Origin: Cohnella sp. AR92
GTDB lineage: Bacteria; Bacillota; Bacilli; Paenibacillales; Paenibacillaceae
Length of the DNA: 64,000 nucleotides
Assembly: GCF_003990975.1 (NCBI RefSeq)
Contig: NZ_RZJR01000006.1
Location: 62,001-126,000, forward strand
Reading direction: 5' to 3'
Shown here: piece by piece, positions 17,480-25,090 of the stretch
Numbering within the stretch: the stretch's first letter is position 1
Layout of the letters: each line of letters opens with the position of its first letter
The notes under the pieces: generated by a model
What the model was told of the DNA's origin: nothing
Seen by the model: only the letters and a program-made list of their open reading frames with translations
Databases searched by the model: none
Made by a program: the position numbers and the translations under genes

Positions 17480-18517
17480 TTAGTTGATCTGCACCAGAAT
17501 CTTCGCTTGGCTTTTGTCTTTGACGAGCAGCTCCAAGCCGTCCTCAATAATCTGATCGAGTTGAATCTTCTTCGTGATCACTTTGGCGACTTCCAGCTTG
17601 CCGTCCGCGATAAGCGCGATAATCTCGGGGAAAATATGGCGGTAAGCCAGGATGGAAGTCACGTTGGCTTCCTTGCCCATCAGCTCGAGCATGTTGATCT
17701 GGGCCGGCTGAGCGAAGGCTGCGATGACCATCACCTCGCCGCCTCTCTTAACGGACGACAAGGCGGAAGAGAAGGTAGGCTGCACGCCTGCCGCCTCATA
17801 CGCCACGTGAACGCCCCCGCCGGCGAGAATGATCTCCGTCGCGTTCTGCTTCAGGCTGTTGATCGGGATGGCTCCCAGCTTCTCGGCCAGGGCAAGACGC
17901 TCGTCCGAGACGTCGACGGCGTAAATCTTGGAAGCGCCCGCGGATTTCGCGCCGAGGATCGTCAGCAGACCGATCGGGCCGACGCCGTAAACGGCGGCGG
18001 AGTCGCCGACCTTGAGCTTGCTCTGGCGAACGGCGTGCATGGCTACCGCCGTCGGCTCGACAAGGGCGCCTTCTTCGAAGCTTACGTTATCCGGAAGCTT
18101 GTGAACCATGTAAGGCTCGACAAGGACATATTCCGCGAATCCGCCGTTGTCGTTCAGACCGACGAATCCCATTCTCGCGCATTGATTATAACGTCCCGAA
18201 CGGCAGCTCTCGCATTCGCCGCAATAAATAATCGGTTCGATCGCGACGCGGTCTCCCGCTTGGTAACCGGCGACGCCTTCGCCAACTTCTTCGATCACGC
18301 CGGCGAATTCATGGCCCAGCGTGAGAGGGGCTTGCATGCCGGAGATCGGATGCGGCGTTCCCGTCTGGACGCCGATCCCGTGATGATAAGCGTGAAGATC
18401 GCTTCCGCAGATCCCCGCGTATTTCACTTTGACTTTGATTTTGCCCGGCTTGATCTCCGGAATCGGAACTTCCTCTAGACGTACGTCTTTGACCGCATGG
18501 TAAACGGCTGCTTTCAT
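17480..18517 (-). CDS. Zinc-dependent dehydrogenase, 2,3-butanediol dehydrogenase type
   Basis: A 345-residue MDR dehydrogenase closely resembling Bacillus (R,R)-butanediol dehydrogenase: GICGSDLHAYHHG, an inserted loop with PHPISGMQAPLTLGHEFAGVIEEVG, EPIIYCGECESCRSGRYNQC (four structural zinc cysteines), ALVEPTAVAMHAVR and YGVGPIGLLTI. It would interconvert acetoin and 2,3-butanediol or a related vicinal diol with NAD(H). GTTAGGAG lies 9 nt before the ATG at 18517; the ATG three codons earlier falls inside the ribosome site. It is divergent from a LysR gene that probably controls it. It is a paralogue of the dehydrogenase at 1.6 kb. Confidence 0.87.
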   Translation of the reverse strand: MKAAVYHAVKDVRLEEVPIPEIKPGKIKVKVKYAGICGSDLHAYHHGIGVQTGTPHPISGMQAPLTLGHEFAGVIEEVGEGVAGYQAGDRVAIEPIIYCGECESCRSGRYNQCARMGFVGLNDNGGFAEYVLVEPYMVHKLPDNVSFEEGALVEPTAVAMHAVRQSKLKVGDSAAVYGVGPIGLLTILGAKSAGASKIYAVDVSDERLALAEKLGAIPINSLKQNATEIILAGGGVHVAYEAAGVQPTFSSALSSVKRGGEVMVIAAFAQPAQINMLELMGKEANVTSILAYRHIFPEIIALIADGKLEVAKVITKKIQLDQIIEDGLELLVKDKSQAKILVQIN

Positions 18518-18654
18518 TCGAGTCATCTCCTAACTGGATGAATGAGTGCGATAGATCGTTTTCCATTCGATTATACCGCTCCAGTGGGATTAGCAGTATT
18601 TAAGGTTTATAATGTGGGTATAAGCTGCCGTAATATCCAATGGAGGAGAAACTC

Positions 18655-19563
18655 ATGAATATCGAACAGCTCGAATATATCGTGGAGATCGCCAAGACGG
18701 GCTCCCTGTCGGCGGCATCCGCATCTCTGCACGTGACGCAATCCGCCTTGTCCCAGTCCGTCTCCCGCTTGGAGGAAGAGCTCGGAGTCAAGATTTTCCA
18801 ACGCACGCACGCCGGAGCGCATGCGACGGAAGAAGGGAGGAGGGTGCTGGACAAAGCGTTGGATGCGCTCCACGCCATCGACGAATTGAAAGACAGCGCG
18901 CTTAATGACCGCAACCTGATTCAAGGAGAGCTCGATGTGGCCTCCTTCCCGGGCGTCATGTCGCTGTTAGTCAAAGCGGTCTCATCCATCAAGCAGGATT
19001 ACCCCTTGCTTAAGGTGAATGTAGAAGAGAGCGATTCGCGGTCGATATTGGAGGCGATCCGTTCGAATCGAATCGGTCTCGGTTTGATCGCGATGTACAC
19101 CAAGGATATCGAGAAGCTGTCGGGGCTAGCGTTCGAACCGATCGTACAGGGGAAGCTCGTGATCTGCGCGAATAAGAACTCTCCGATCGCCCAGCACGCG
19201 GCCGTCCATCCCAAAGAGCTGCTGAAGTACGAGTTCGCGCTATATCGGGATAACTTCCTAGAGGACTTCTTGATCGACTACAAATCGACCTATGGCGAAT
19301 TGTCCATTCTATTCTCCACCAACAACGGGGAAGCGATTCAGACGGCTCTTAACGAGAACCTCGCGGTCACGATCGGCCATGACTTCTCCTTCTACGGCAG
19401 CAGCCGCCTGTTAGGGGAGCCATTCGTGCTGGTCGATATTGCCCCCTATGCGCAGCAGCCGATGCAGGTCGGCTGGGTCAAGTCGGAGAAGAAACAGATG
19501 CCCTCGCTGTACCAGCTCTGCGTAAACAAGTTTAAGCACGAATTCGATCGCAATCGAATTTAA
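18655..19563 (+). CDS. LysR-family transcriptional regulator, CysL/CynR-like
   Basis: A 302-residue LysR protein: helix-turn-helix MNIEQLEYIVEIAKTGSLSAASASLHVTQSALSQSVSRLEEELG, then a periplasmic-binding-like effector domain. The ATG at 18655 follows GGAGGAG with 6 nt spacing; the in-frame ATG at 18640 is part of that site. TATAAT elements occur on both strands of the intergenic region (18608-18613 plus, 18575-18570 minus), as expected for divergent transcription with the butanediol-type dehydrogenase. A lipoprotein gene follows after 12 nt and may be co-transcribed. Confidence 0.9.
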   Translation: MNIEQLEYIVEIAKTGSLSAASASLHVTQSALSQSVSRLEEELGVKIFQRTHAGAHATEEGRRVLDKALDALHAIDELKDSALNDRNLIQGELDVASFPGVMSLLVKAVSSIKQDYPLLKVNVEESDSRSILEAIRSNRIGLGLIAMYTKDIEKLSGLAFEPIVQGKLVICANKNSPIAQHAAVHPKELLKYEFALYRDNFLEDFLIDYKSTYGELSILFSTNNGEAIQTALNENLAVTIGHDFSFYGSSRLLGEPFVLVDIAPYAQQPMQVGWVKSEKKQMPSLYQLCVNKFKHEFDRNRI

Positions 19564-19575
19564 GGAGGAGTTCCC

Positions 19576-20043
19576 ATGTCTCGAATCATTCGGATTCCGG
19601 CGTTCGCCCTTTCTCTTCTGTTCGCGGTCTTCGCCGCCGCTTGCCAAAGCGAGGAAGCATCCACCAAATCGAACTGGAAAGCCGCGCCCGCTTTCGAATT
19701 GGAGTCGATCAGCGGGGAAGGCGAAACCTTCTCGTCCAGCTGGATCGGAGATCCGGGCAAGGTTGCCGTCATGAATAACGCTTTTCGCGCCGGCGAGACG
19801 CAGAAATACATGTGGCTGTTCTGGGGAGAAGAAGAGGAGCTTGTCGGCCAAACCTTCAAGATCGTCGCCAATAGCGAGCGTGGAGACAGCGAGACGATCT
19901 TCGAAGGCAAGCTGGGAGGAGAGAATTTCGGCGCGACGGCGTCCAGTCCCTCCGGGCTGTCGATCGGGTCCAAAGGTCTCTGGAAGCTCGACGCGTATGT
20001 AGGAGATCGGTTGCATGGGAGTTTTGTAGTGGAAGTCATATAG
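19576..20043 (+). CDS. Small lipoprotein, possibly YhfM/DUF4871-like
   Basis: A 155-residue predicted lipoprotein. The signal sequence is MSRIIRIPAFALSLLFAVFAAAC, with lipobox AAAC placing the lipidated cysteine near residue 23. The mature part contains NWKAAPAFELESISG, a conserved-looking KYMWLFWG and a beta-rich C-terminal half ending in GSFVVEVI. AAGGAGG precedes the start. It recalls small Bacillus lipoproteins of the YhfM type, but that is a weak recollection. It starts 12 nt after the LysR stop, so it could belong to that transcript. Confidence 0.7.
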   Translation: MSRIIRIPAFALSLLFAVFAAACQSEEASTKSNWKAAPAFELESISGEGETFSSSWIGDPGKVAVMNNAFRAGETQKYMWLFWGEEEELVGQTFKIVANSERGDSETIFEGKLGGENFGATASSPSGLSIGSKGLWKLDAYVGDRLHGSFVVEVI

Positions 20044-20102
20044 CCGATCGATGACGCAAGGAATTCGCCGGAATCTAAACATCGAATCTTGGTCGAGAAT
20101 AA

Positions 20103-20142
20103 GGAGAAGGAGCCCGCGGCGACGCGAGGCTCCTTCTTATTG
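20103..20142. terminator. Bidirectional terminator between lipoprotein and hxlR
   Basis: GAAGGAGCCCGCG / CGCGAGGCTCCTTC forms a strong hairpin (20106-20136) with T-rich sequence on the plus side and a weaker T-rich flank on the minus side. It abuts the hxlR stop at 20137. Confidence 0.7.
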
Positions 20143-20526
20143 TTCACGCGATTTCGGCTGATCGTCTACGTCGTCTTTCCAGACAACCTTCTCGCCGTAA
20201 TTTTTGCCCCAATCGTACATGCTGCGCAGCACGGGCATCAGGCTCTCGCCGTATTCGGTCATGGAATATTCCACGCGAGGAGGGACTTCGGGATAGAGCT
20301 TGCGGCTGACCAGCTTGTCTTCTTCCAATTCGCGAAGCTGATTGGCGAGCATCTTCTGCGTTATGTTCGGAATCAGCTTGCGAAGCTCGCTGAATCGTTT
20401 GGTTCCCTCGAGACCGAGGTGCCACAGGATAATGAGCTTCCACTTGCCGCCGATAACGGCCAGGGTCAGCTCCTTCTCGCAGTTGATCTCCTTCAAGTTG
20501 ATGCGGTTCTTGACTTCCAACGCCAT
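20137..20526 (-). CDS. hxlR: HxlR-family regulator of the formaldehyde RuMP genes
   Basis: A 129-residue winged-helix protein that matches Bacillus subtilis HxlR closely from memory: [51 protein letters not shown], and [26 protein letters not shown]. The conserved cysteine in the NCEKEL segment is the formaldehyde-sensing residue in the characterised HxlR. HxlR activates hxlAB in response to formaldehyde. GAGGAGG lies 8 nt before the ATG. In B. subtilis hxlR is divergent from hxlAB; here it lies 117 nt downstream of hxlB in the same direction, with its own operator-like site. Confidence 0.9.
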   Translation of the reverse strand: MALEVKNRINLKEINCEKELTLAVIGGKWKLIILWHLGLEGTKRFSELRKLIPNITQKMLANQLRELEEDKLVSRKLYPEVPPRVEYSMTEYGESLMPVLRSMYDWGKNYGEKVVWKDDVDDQPKSREQ

Positions 20527-20548
20527 TCGCCATTCCTCCTCAGAAGCA

Positions 20549-20581
20549 GTTTCCTAATGATAGTTAGTATACATTAGAAAC
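20549..20581. promoter_or_regulatory. Inverted-repeat operator with -10 box upstream of hxlR
   Basis: GTTTCCTAATG (20549-20559) is mirrored by CATTAGAAAC (20572-20581), with one base indel, around a 12-nt spacer that contains a minus-strand TATACT (20571-20566). The position suggests autoregulation of hxlR. Confidence 0.5.
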
Positions 20582-20643
20582 TAATCCGAAGCAAAATAGC
20601 GAGCCGCAGCCGGAAGTCCGATCATGAATCGATGGCGCAAAGA

Positions 20644-21213
20644 TTATTCGAGGTTGGCGTGTTTGCCGAACATGGTATCGCCGCGCAGCTGCTTGAGCTC
20701 CATGAGCTTGAGCACGACGGCGTCGTAGAAGAGCAGCAGGCCTTGTTCGAACAGAGAGCCCATCGGTTGAATCGTTGCCGCGGACTCGGAACTCGATTCT
20801 TTGACCGCAGCGGGCAAAACCGCAAGGTCATCTGCCAATCGGGCAAGCGCCGATTCCGGATTTACGGTTACGAGAAGGACAGCCGAGCCGATTCGTTTTG
20901 CTTTCTCGGCCATCCCGACCAAGCTCCCGGTTCCGCCCGAACCGGAACCGAGGACAAGGGTGTCCGATTCGGCGATTCCGGGCGTAATCGTCTCGCCGAC
21001 GACATAGGCCGTCATTCCAAGATGCATAAGACGCATCGCGAATGCCTTGCCCATCAGGCCGGATCTTCCCGCGCCTGCGACAAAAACGCTCTTTGCTCCC
21101 AGAATCCTCTGAGCGAACGAATCCACCGAATTCGCATGGCCTTCGTTGGCTGCCATTAGCTTGTCCAATTCGCGGACGATGATCGATGTCTTCGGTTCGG
21201 GGTTCGTCGACAT
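20644..21213 (-). CDS. hxlB: 6-phospho-3-hexuloisomerase
   Basis: A 189-residue SIS-domain sugar isomerase that converts hexulose 6-phosphate to fructose 6-phosphate, the second step of formaldehyde fixation by the ribulose monophosphate route. Visible motifs are VFVAGAGRSGLMGKAFAMRLMHLG, VVGETITPGI, and the LVLGSGSGGTGSL phosphate-binding segment. The start lies 3 nt after the hxlA stop with only a weak ribosome site, so translational coupling is likely. The length matches the family. Confidence 0.95.
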   Translation of the reverse strand: MSTNPEPKTSIIVRELDKLMAANEGHANSVDSFAQRILGAKSVFVAGAGRSGLMGKAFAMRLMHLGMTAYVVGETITPGIAESDTLVLGSGSGGTGSLVGMAEKAKRIGSAVLLVTVNPESALARLADDLAVLPAAVKESSSESAATIQPMGSLFEQGLLLFYDAVVLKLMELKQLRGDTMFGKHANLE

Positions 21214-21216
21214 GAA

Positions 21217-21846
21217 TTAGCCCTTGATCATGCGCTGCATTTGCGAAGCGACGTCGGCCTTGTCTTCGGCACCGGTGATGCCGCCGCCTACGATAACCAG
21301 GTCCGGCTTAGCGGCGATCGCTTCCTGAAGCGTATGGAGCTTGATGCCGCCGGCAACCGCCGTCTTGGCTTGGCGAACGACGGATTTGATCGTCTGCAGC
21401 TCTTCGAAGGAGTTCTTGCCTGCCGCTTGCAGGTCATATCCCGTATGCACGCAAATATAGTCGACGCCCAGAGCGTCGATCTCTTGCGCGCGAGTTGCGA
21501 TGTCCTTGACGTTGATCATGTCGACCATGATCTTCTTGTTCTGCTTCTTGGCTTCGGCTACGGCGCCTTTGATCGTGGAATCGTCGGTAGCTCCCAGGAC
21601 CGTAATGATGTCGGCGCCCGCCTCCGCGGCTTTCATGATCTCATAGCCGCCGGCGTCCATGATCTTCAAGTCGGCGAGAATGCTTAGGGAAGGGAACGCT
21701 TCTTTGAGTGCCTTAACCGCATGAAGCCCTTCGTTAATGATGATCGGAGTTCCAATCTCTACGATATCGACATAAGGCTCGACTTCCTTGACGAGCTCGA
21801 TTGCTTCCGGGATGTTGACAAGATCCAATGCAAGTTGCAGTTCCAT
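21217..21846 (-). CDS. hxlA: 3-hexulose-6-phosphate synthase
   Basis: A 209-residue TIM-barrel enzyme of the OMP-decarboxylase/KGPDC family that condenses formaldehyde with ribulose 5-phosphate. It shows LQLALDLVNIPEA, EIGTPIIINEG, the metal and catalytic signature ADLKIMDAGGYE, VDMINVKD, and the phosphate-binding AVAGGIKLHTL and VIVGGGITGA segments. ATAAGGAG precedes the ATG. It forms an operon with hxlB. The route detoxifies formaldehyde and feeds it into central metabolism. Confidence 0.96.
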   Translation of the reverse strand: MELQLALDLVNIPEAIELVKEVEPYVDIVEIGTPIIINEGLHAVKALKEAFPSLSILADLKIMDAGGYEIMKAAEAGADIITVLGATDDSTIKGAVAEAKKQNKKIMVDMINVKDIATRAQEIDALGVDYICVHTGYDLQAAGKNSFEELQTIKSVVRQAKTAVAGGIKLHTLQEAIAAKPDLVIVGGGITGAEDKADVASQMQRMIKG

Positions 21847-21939
21847 GATGATCGCTCCTTATATCTGTTAGTTAAGATGGCAAGGATGATCATACCCGGC
21901 TTCCGCGGGAAGCGGAAGTACGCACTTGGCCGTGAGTTG

Positions 21940-21955
21940 GTTACGCCGGGGTAAC
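21940..21955. promoter_or_regulatory. Palindrome in the hxlA upstream region
   Basis: GTTAC-GCCGGG-GTAAC, extended by partly matching AACT arms, lies about 95 nt before hxlA and about 120 nt before the divergent leader ORF. It could be an HxlR or unrelated operator; it does not match the palindrome in front of hxlR. Confidence 0.3.
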
Positions 21956-21998
21956 TTTTGGCTTGTAAAGGGCGTTAGACCCGAAGAACCCGGTACGC

Positions 21999-22027
21999 TT
22001 CCAATCGTGTCGCGCATATGATACAAT
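21999..22027 (+). promoter_or_regulatory. Putative promoter of the ABC-F leader transcript
   Basis: TGATACAAT (22019-22027) fits an extended -10 (TGnTATAAT); the -35 region at 21999-22004 (TTCCAA) is weak. Transcription would begin near 22034, ahead of the leader ORF. Confidence 0.4.
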
Positions 22028-22059
22028 TCATCTAATTGATGTAAAGGGAGGTGAGGTAG

Positions 22060-22203
22060 GTGAATCTCGCCATGGTCAACGATCGTCTTAGCCAGCTTCA
22101 TTTGGAAATGACTGGCATCGCTCCGAAATCTCTCGCGAACGGGATCCGTCTGTCCATTTTTGCTAATACGATAAAACCATTCGCGAGAAGACGCCTGCCT
22201 TGA
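22060..22203 (+). CDS. Leader peptide upstream of the ABC-F gene
   Basis: A short frame of 47 codons, starting at GTG 22060 (or ATG 22072, 43 codons) and ending at TGA 22201-22203. AAAGGGAGGTGAG gives an ideal ribosome site. The peptide is basic at its end (KPFARRRLP). It is followed by an intrinsic terminator and then by an ABC-F gene of the kind that protects ribosomes from antibiotics. Inside the frame, TCTCGCGAA (22131-22139) pairs with TTCGCGAGA (22180-22188), and GATCCGT (22143-22149) can pair with ACGGATC (22209-22215). This supports a regulatory leader whose translation state sets the RNA fold. No homologue is recognised. Confidence 0.55.
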   Translation: MNLAMVNDRLSQLHLEMTGIAPKSLANGIRLSIFANTIKPFARRRLP

Positions 22204-22263
22204 CCGCCACGGATCAACGACATCCTGGAAGGGCTGCGGCTTGTTGCCGCAGCTCTTTTTTTT
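22131..22263 (+). promoter_or_regulatory. Attenuator RNA in front of the ABC-F gene
   Basis: The region combines two mutually interfering pairings (22131-22139 with 22180-22188, and 22143-22149 with 22209-22215) and an intrinsic terminator at 22231-22263, all between a leader ORF and the ABC-F start. Stalling of ribosomes by an antibiotic on the leader would alter pairing and could allow readthrough. Attenuation of this type is known for ABC-F genes such as vmlR and vgaA-like genes. Here it is inferred from layout only. Confidence 0.5.
22231..22263 (+). terminator. Attenuator terminator before the ABC-F gene
   Basis: GGGCTGCGGC / GCCGCAGCTC forms a 10-bp stem with one wobble pair and a TTGTT loop, followed by eight T residues. 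It lies 27 nt after the leader stop and about 40 nt before the ABC-F start. Confidence 0.85.
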
Positions 22264-22304
22264 GCGCGCGGGGCAGGGTCTTCCTTAAACAGGAGGCTCT
22301 TGCC

Positions 22305-24218
22305 ATGATGATGATAAATGCACAACAGATTAGAAAATACCACGCGGCGAACTTGATCTTGGACGAGGTAACTTTCCAGCTTCATGAAGGGGAGAAAGCC
22401 GCTCTGATCGGGCGGAACGGCAGCGGGAAGTCGACCCTGCTTCGCCTCTTGTCCGGACACGAACCCATTGACGGAGGCGCCTTGTCGATAAAGAAGGATC
22501 TGCGCATCGGTTACTTGCCGCAGATCCCGGCGGAGTTCGAGCAGATGACCGTCTATGAAGTACTCGCCCACGGGTTCAAAGAGCTGATCCAGCTCAAGCA
22601 GGAGATGACGGAGCTGGAGATTCGGATGGCCAGTCCGGAAGCCGCCGACAATCCGCAGCTGTTAAACCGAATTCTCCAGAAGTATACGGATGTTCAAGGG
22701 CGATTCGAAAGCGGCGGCGGATACGAGATGGAGACGGCGATCGATCAAGCGGCGAACGGCCTTCGCATCGACCGCGAGAAGGACGGGCGACGTTTCGGTA
22801 GCTTGTCCGGCGGCGAGAAGTCGCGGGTGATCCTCGCTTCCCAGCTGGTAACCCGCCCCGATCTGCTGCTTCTTGACGAACCGACGAACCATCTGGACCT
22901 GAAGGGGATCGAATGGCTCGAGAATTTTCTGCAGCGTTACGACGGCTCCTGCCTGATTGTCTCCCACGACCGGTATTTCCTGGATGCCGTGAGCACCCGG
23001 ACGATCGAGTTGGAGGATGGGGAAGCCCAGCTGTACCAAACGAATTACAGCGGTTACTTGAAGGAGAAGGAAGAGAGGCTTCTTCAGCAATTCGCGCTGT
23101 ATCAGGAACAGCAGAAGAAAATCAAGCAGATGTGGGAAACGATCCGAAGGCTGGAGGAATGGGGTAGGAACGGAGACAACGAGAAGTTCTTCAAGAAGGC
23201 GGCTTCGATCCGCAAGGCGATCGAGCGGATGGAGAAGGTCAAGCGGCCTGTCATGGAGCGGAGAACGGCCGACTTCGGAATCTCTCCCCTGGATCGTTCC
23301 GGCAAGCAAGTCATCGAGTTCGAAGGCTTGACCAAACGGTTCGCCGACCGCGTTCTCTTAAGCGGCGTTGACGGCAGCTTGTTCTATGGGGAGAAGGTCG
23401 CGCTGCTTGGCGACAACGGCTCCGGCAAGACGACTTTCCTCAAGCTGGTGCTGGGAGAGCTCGAGCCGGATGAAGGGAGGATCAAGCTAGGCTCCCGCCT
23501 GGAGCTTGGCTATCTGGCTCAGCAGGAGCCGATCCCGGATCCCGCGCTTACGGTTCTCGAGTACTTCCGTACCGAGGGACGTATCGAAGAAGGGGAAGCC
23601 CGGCATGTCCTTGCTCAATATTTGTTCTATGGGGCCGACGTGTTTAAGCCGCTTCGGTCGCTATCCGGAGGGGAGTGGTCGCGACTGAGACTTGCCTTGC
23701 TTGTCCGCTGCAAACCGAATCTTCTGCTTCTAGACGAACCCACGAACCATCTGGATATGGCTTCGCGCGAAGCGTTGGAGGAAGCTCTCGAGGAGTATCC
23801 GGGGACCATCCTCGCGATCTCCCACGACCGTTACTTCATCAATCGTCTTGCGAAGCGGGTTTGGGAGCTGCAGGAAGGAAGCTTGACTTCCTACATTGGC
23901 AATTACGACTACTACAAAGAAAAGCGGCCCAAGCCGGCCCAGCAGGCGAACACAATAGAGACCGCTGGCAGGAAGGAGCCGCAGCCAAGGACCCAAAGAC
24001 CGAACGAGATTACCCGGTCTATCGATGAACTAAACATTACGAAGCTTGAAGCGGAAATCAGGTCGCTCGAGGAAAAGCTCCGGCAAGCAGACGAAGCTCT
24101 AGCCAAGATTAGCGAATCAGGCGATACAGCCGAGTTGGAATCGAGCTGGAAGGGAAAAGAAGAACTTCAAGCCAAGCTGGATGAACGGTTGGACCGGTGG
24201 CTGGAGCTCCAAGAATAA
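22305..24218 (+). CDS. ABC-F family ATPase, likely ribosome-protection type
   Basis: A 637-residue soluble protein with two ABC domains and no membrane segments. Domain 1 has GRNGSGKST, LSGGEKSR and LLLLDEPTNHLD; domain 2 has GDNGSGKTT, LSGGEWSR and LLLLDEPTNHLD. Between them lies an inter-domain linker of about 80 residues rich in charged and glutamine residues (KEKEERLLQQFALYQEQQ, RRLEEWGRNGDNEKFFKKAASIRKAIERME), the part that reaches the ribosomal peptidyl-transferase centre in ABC-F proteins. The C-terminus adds a coiled coil. AGGAGG is 8 nt before the ATG triplet at 22305; the frame's upstream extension overlaps the terminator and is not coding. The leader and attenuator argue for antibiotic-inducible expression. 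The drug class is unknown, and a housekeeping translation factor remains possible. Confidence 0.88.
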   Translation: MMMINAQQIRKYHAANLILDEVTFQLHEGEKAALIGRNGSGKSTLLRLLSGHEPIDGGALSIKKDLRIGYLPQIPAEFEQMTVYEVLAHGFKELIQLKQEMTELEIRMASPEAADNPQLLNRILQKYTDVQGRFESGGGYEMETAIDQAANGLRIDREKDGRRFGSLSGGEKSRVILASQLVTRPDLLLLDEPTNHLDLKGIEWLENFLQRYDGSCLIVSHDRYFLDAVSTRTIELEDGEAQLYQTNYSGYLKEKEERLLQQFALYQEQQKKIKQMWETIRRLEEWGRNGDNEKFFKKAASIRKAIERMEKVKRPVMERRTADFGISPLDRSGKQVIEFEGLTKRFADRVLLSGVDGSLFYGEKVALLGDNGSGKTTFLKLVLGELEPDEGRIKLGSRLELGYLAQQEPIPDPALTVLEYFRTEGRIEEGEARHVLAQYLFYGADVFKPLRSLSGGEWSRLRLALLVRCKPNLLLLDEPTNHLDMASREALEEALEEYPGTILAISHDRYFINRLAKRVWELQEGSLTSYIGNYDYYKEKRPKPAQQANTIETAGRKEPQPRTQRPNEITRSIDELNITKLEAEIRSLEEKLRQADEALAKISESGDTAELESSWKGKEELQAKLDERLDRWLELQE

Positions 24219-24250
24219 GGAATCGCGTTACGTGAAGAATCCGACCGACA

Positions 24251-24288
24251 TGCCGTTCCACCTTCTTGACAGCGGAGGCGGAACGGCA
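24251..24288. terminator. Hairpin between the ABC-F and TetR genes
   Basis: TGCCGTTCC (24251-24259) pairs with GGAACGGCA (24280-24288) around a 20-nt loop. It lies between convergent genes but lacks a clear T run, so intrinsic termination is uncertain. Confidence 0.35.
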
Positions 24289-24309
24289 TTGCAGCAATGA
24301 ATCAGCCAA

Positions 24310-24918
24310 TTACTCGCCGCGCTTAATAATCAAAGCTGATATTCTATGGGAGTAAATGAGAGTAAGCTGTTCGCACATGAAATTTGTTGAATACTTAAAG
24401 TTCGATTGGATCCAATACTTGATTACGCCAAGGGTAGCGTGAACCACATAGCTAGCGTAGATCTCGTATTCCACCTCCGATGGATCTTGTTCCAACTGGA
24501 GTTGAATGTCCTCAAACAAGATTTTTCGTATTTCATATTCCAAACGGTCATAGAGGTCTGGTATTTTCTGAATAAGGTCGAGAGCCTTGAATAGATTCCG
24601 GTGATTCTCGATATGCTCGAAGAGCAGTTTCGTCGATGGAACGATGCCATCAAGAATCACTCGATCTACATTCTTATATGGATCCCGAAGCGCCTGGCGG
24701 ATGCCTTCAAGCGCGTCCGTGAACAAATCTTCGATGATCTCATGCTTGTCCTTGTAATGGATATAGAAAGTTCCCCGGTTTAAATCAGCTCGGTCTGCGA
24801 TTTCACTAACTGTAATTTCCTGGACATTGTTATTCTCCAGAATGAGGTCGACGAGCGCATTTTTTAGGATCTTTCCCGTTTGCTGCTTGCGGGCCTGTCG
24901 TCGAGAACCAATCAACAT
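24310..24918 (-). CDS. TetR/AcrR-family regulator
   Basis: A 202-residue TetR-type repressor. The DNA-binding part is ALVDLILENNNVQEITVSEIADRADLNRGTFYIHYKDKHEIIEDLF, and the all-helical ligand domain ends GVIKYWIQSNFKYSTNFMCEQL. It is full-length homologous to the TetR at 53.4 kb (shared IVPST/IFPST-LL-EHIE and FKYS-N-EQ segments), so the two are paralogues; both sit beside an SDR gene. It is divergent from the SDR at 25.1 kb, and the gap contains a repeat that could be its operator. Confidence 0.9.
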   Translation of the reverse strand: MLIGSRRQARKQQTGKILKNALVDLILENNNVQEITVSEIADRADLNRGTFYIHYKDKHEIIEDLFTDALEGIRQALRDPYKNVDRVILDGIVPSTKLLFEHIENHRNLFKALDLIQKIPDLYDRLEYEIRKILFEDIQLQLEQDPSEVEYEIYASYVVHATLGVIKYWIQSNFKYSTNFMCEQLTLIYSHRISALIIKRGE

Positions 24919-24951
24919 TAACGCTCCTTTTGTTCAAGGATAAAACCAAAT

Positions 24952-24982
24952 TAAACAGTTCATTCCGAGCTGTTCATTCATC
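24952..24982. promoter_or_regulatory. Putative TetR operator in the TetR/SDR intergenic region
   Basis: AACAG (24954-24958) and CTGTT (24970-24974) are inverted around 11 nt, and TTCATTC occurs twice as a direct repeat in the same stretch. The location between divergent regulator and enzyme genes fits an operator. Confidence 0.35.
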
Positions 24983-25090
24983 AACACATTCGGTTTCCCT
25001 GATTATTGATTCACACTCAGTCCAAATTTATTATAGTTGGGCAAGAGTTCTTAACACAAATTTCGATAATATCAGGGAGGATGTTGAACG

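Noticed and set aside
22200-22304. 35-residue N-terminal extension of the ABC-F protein
   Set aside because: It would be encoded by the terminator hairpin and lacks a ribosome site; AGGAGG points to ATG 22305.
22098-22571. 157-codon minus-strand frame over the leader and ABC-F start
   Set aside because: It is antisense to the leader and ABC-F gene, has no ribosome site, and shows no recognisable domain.
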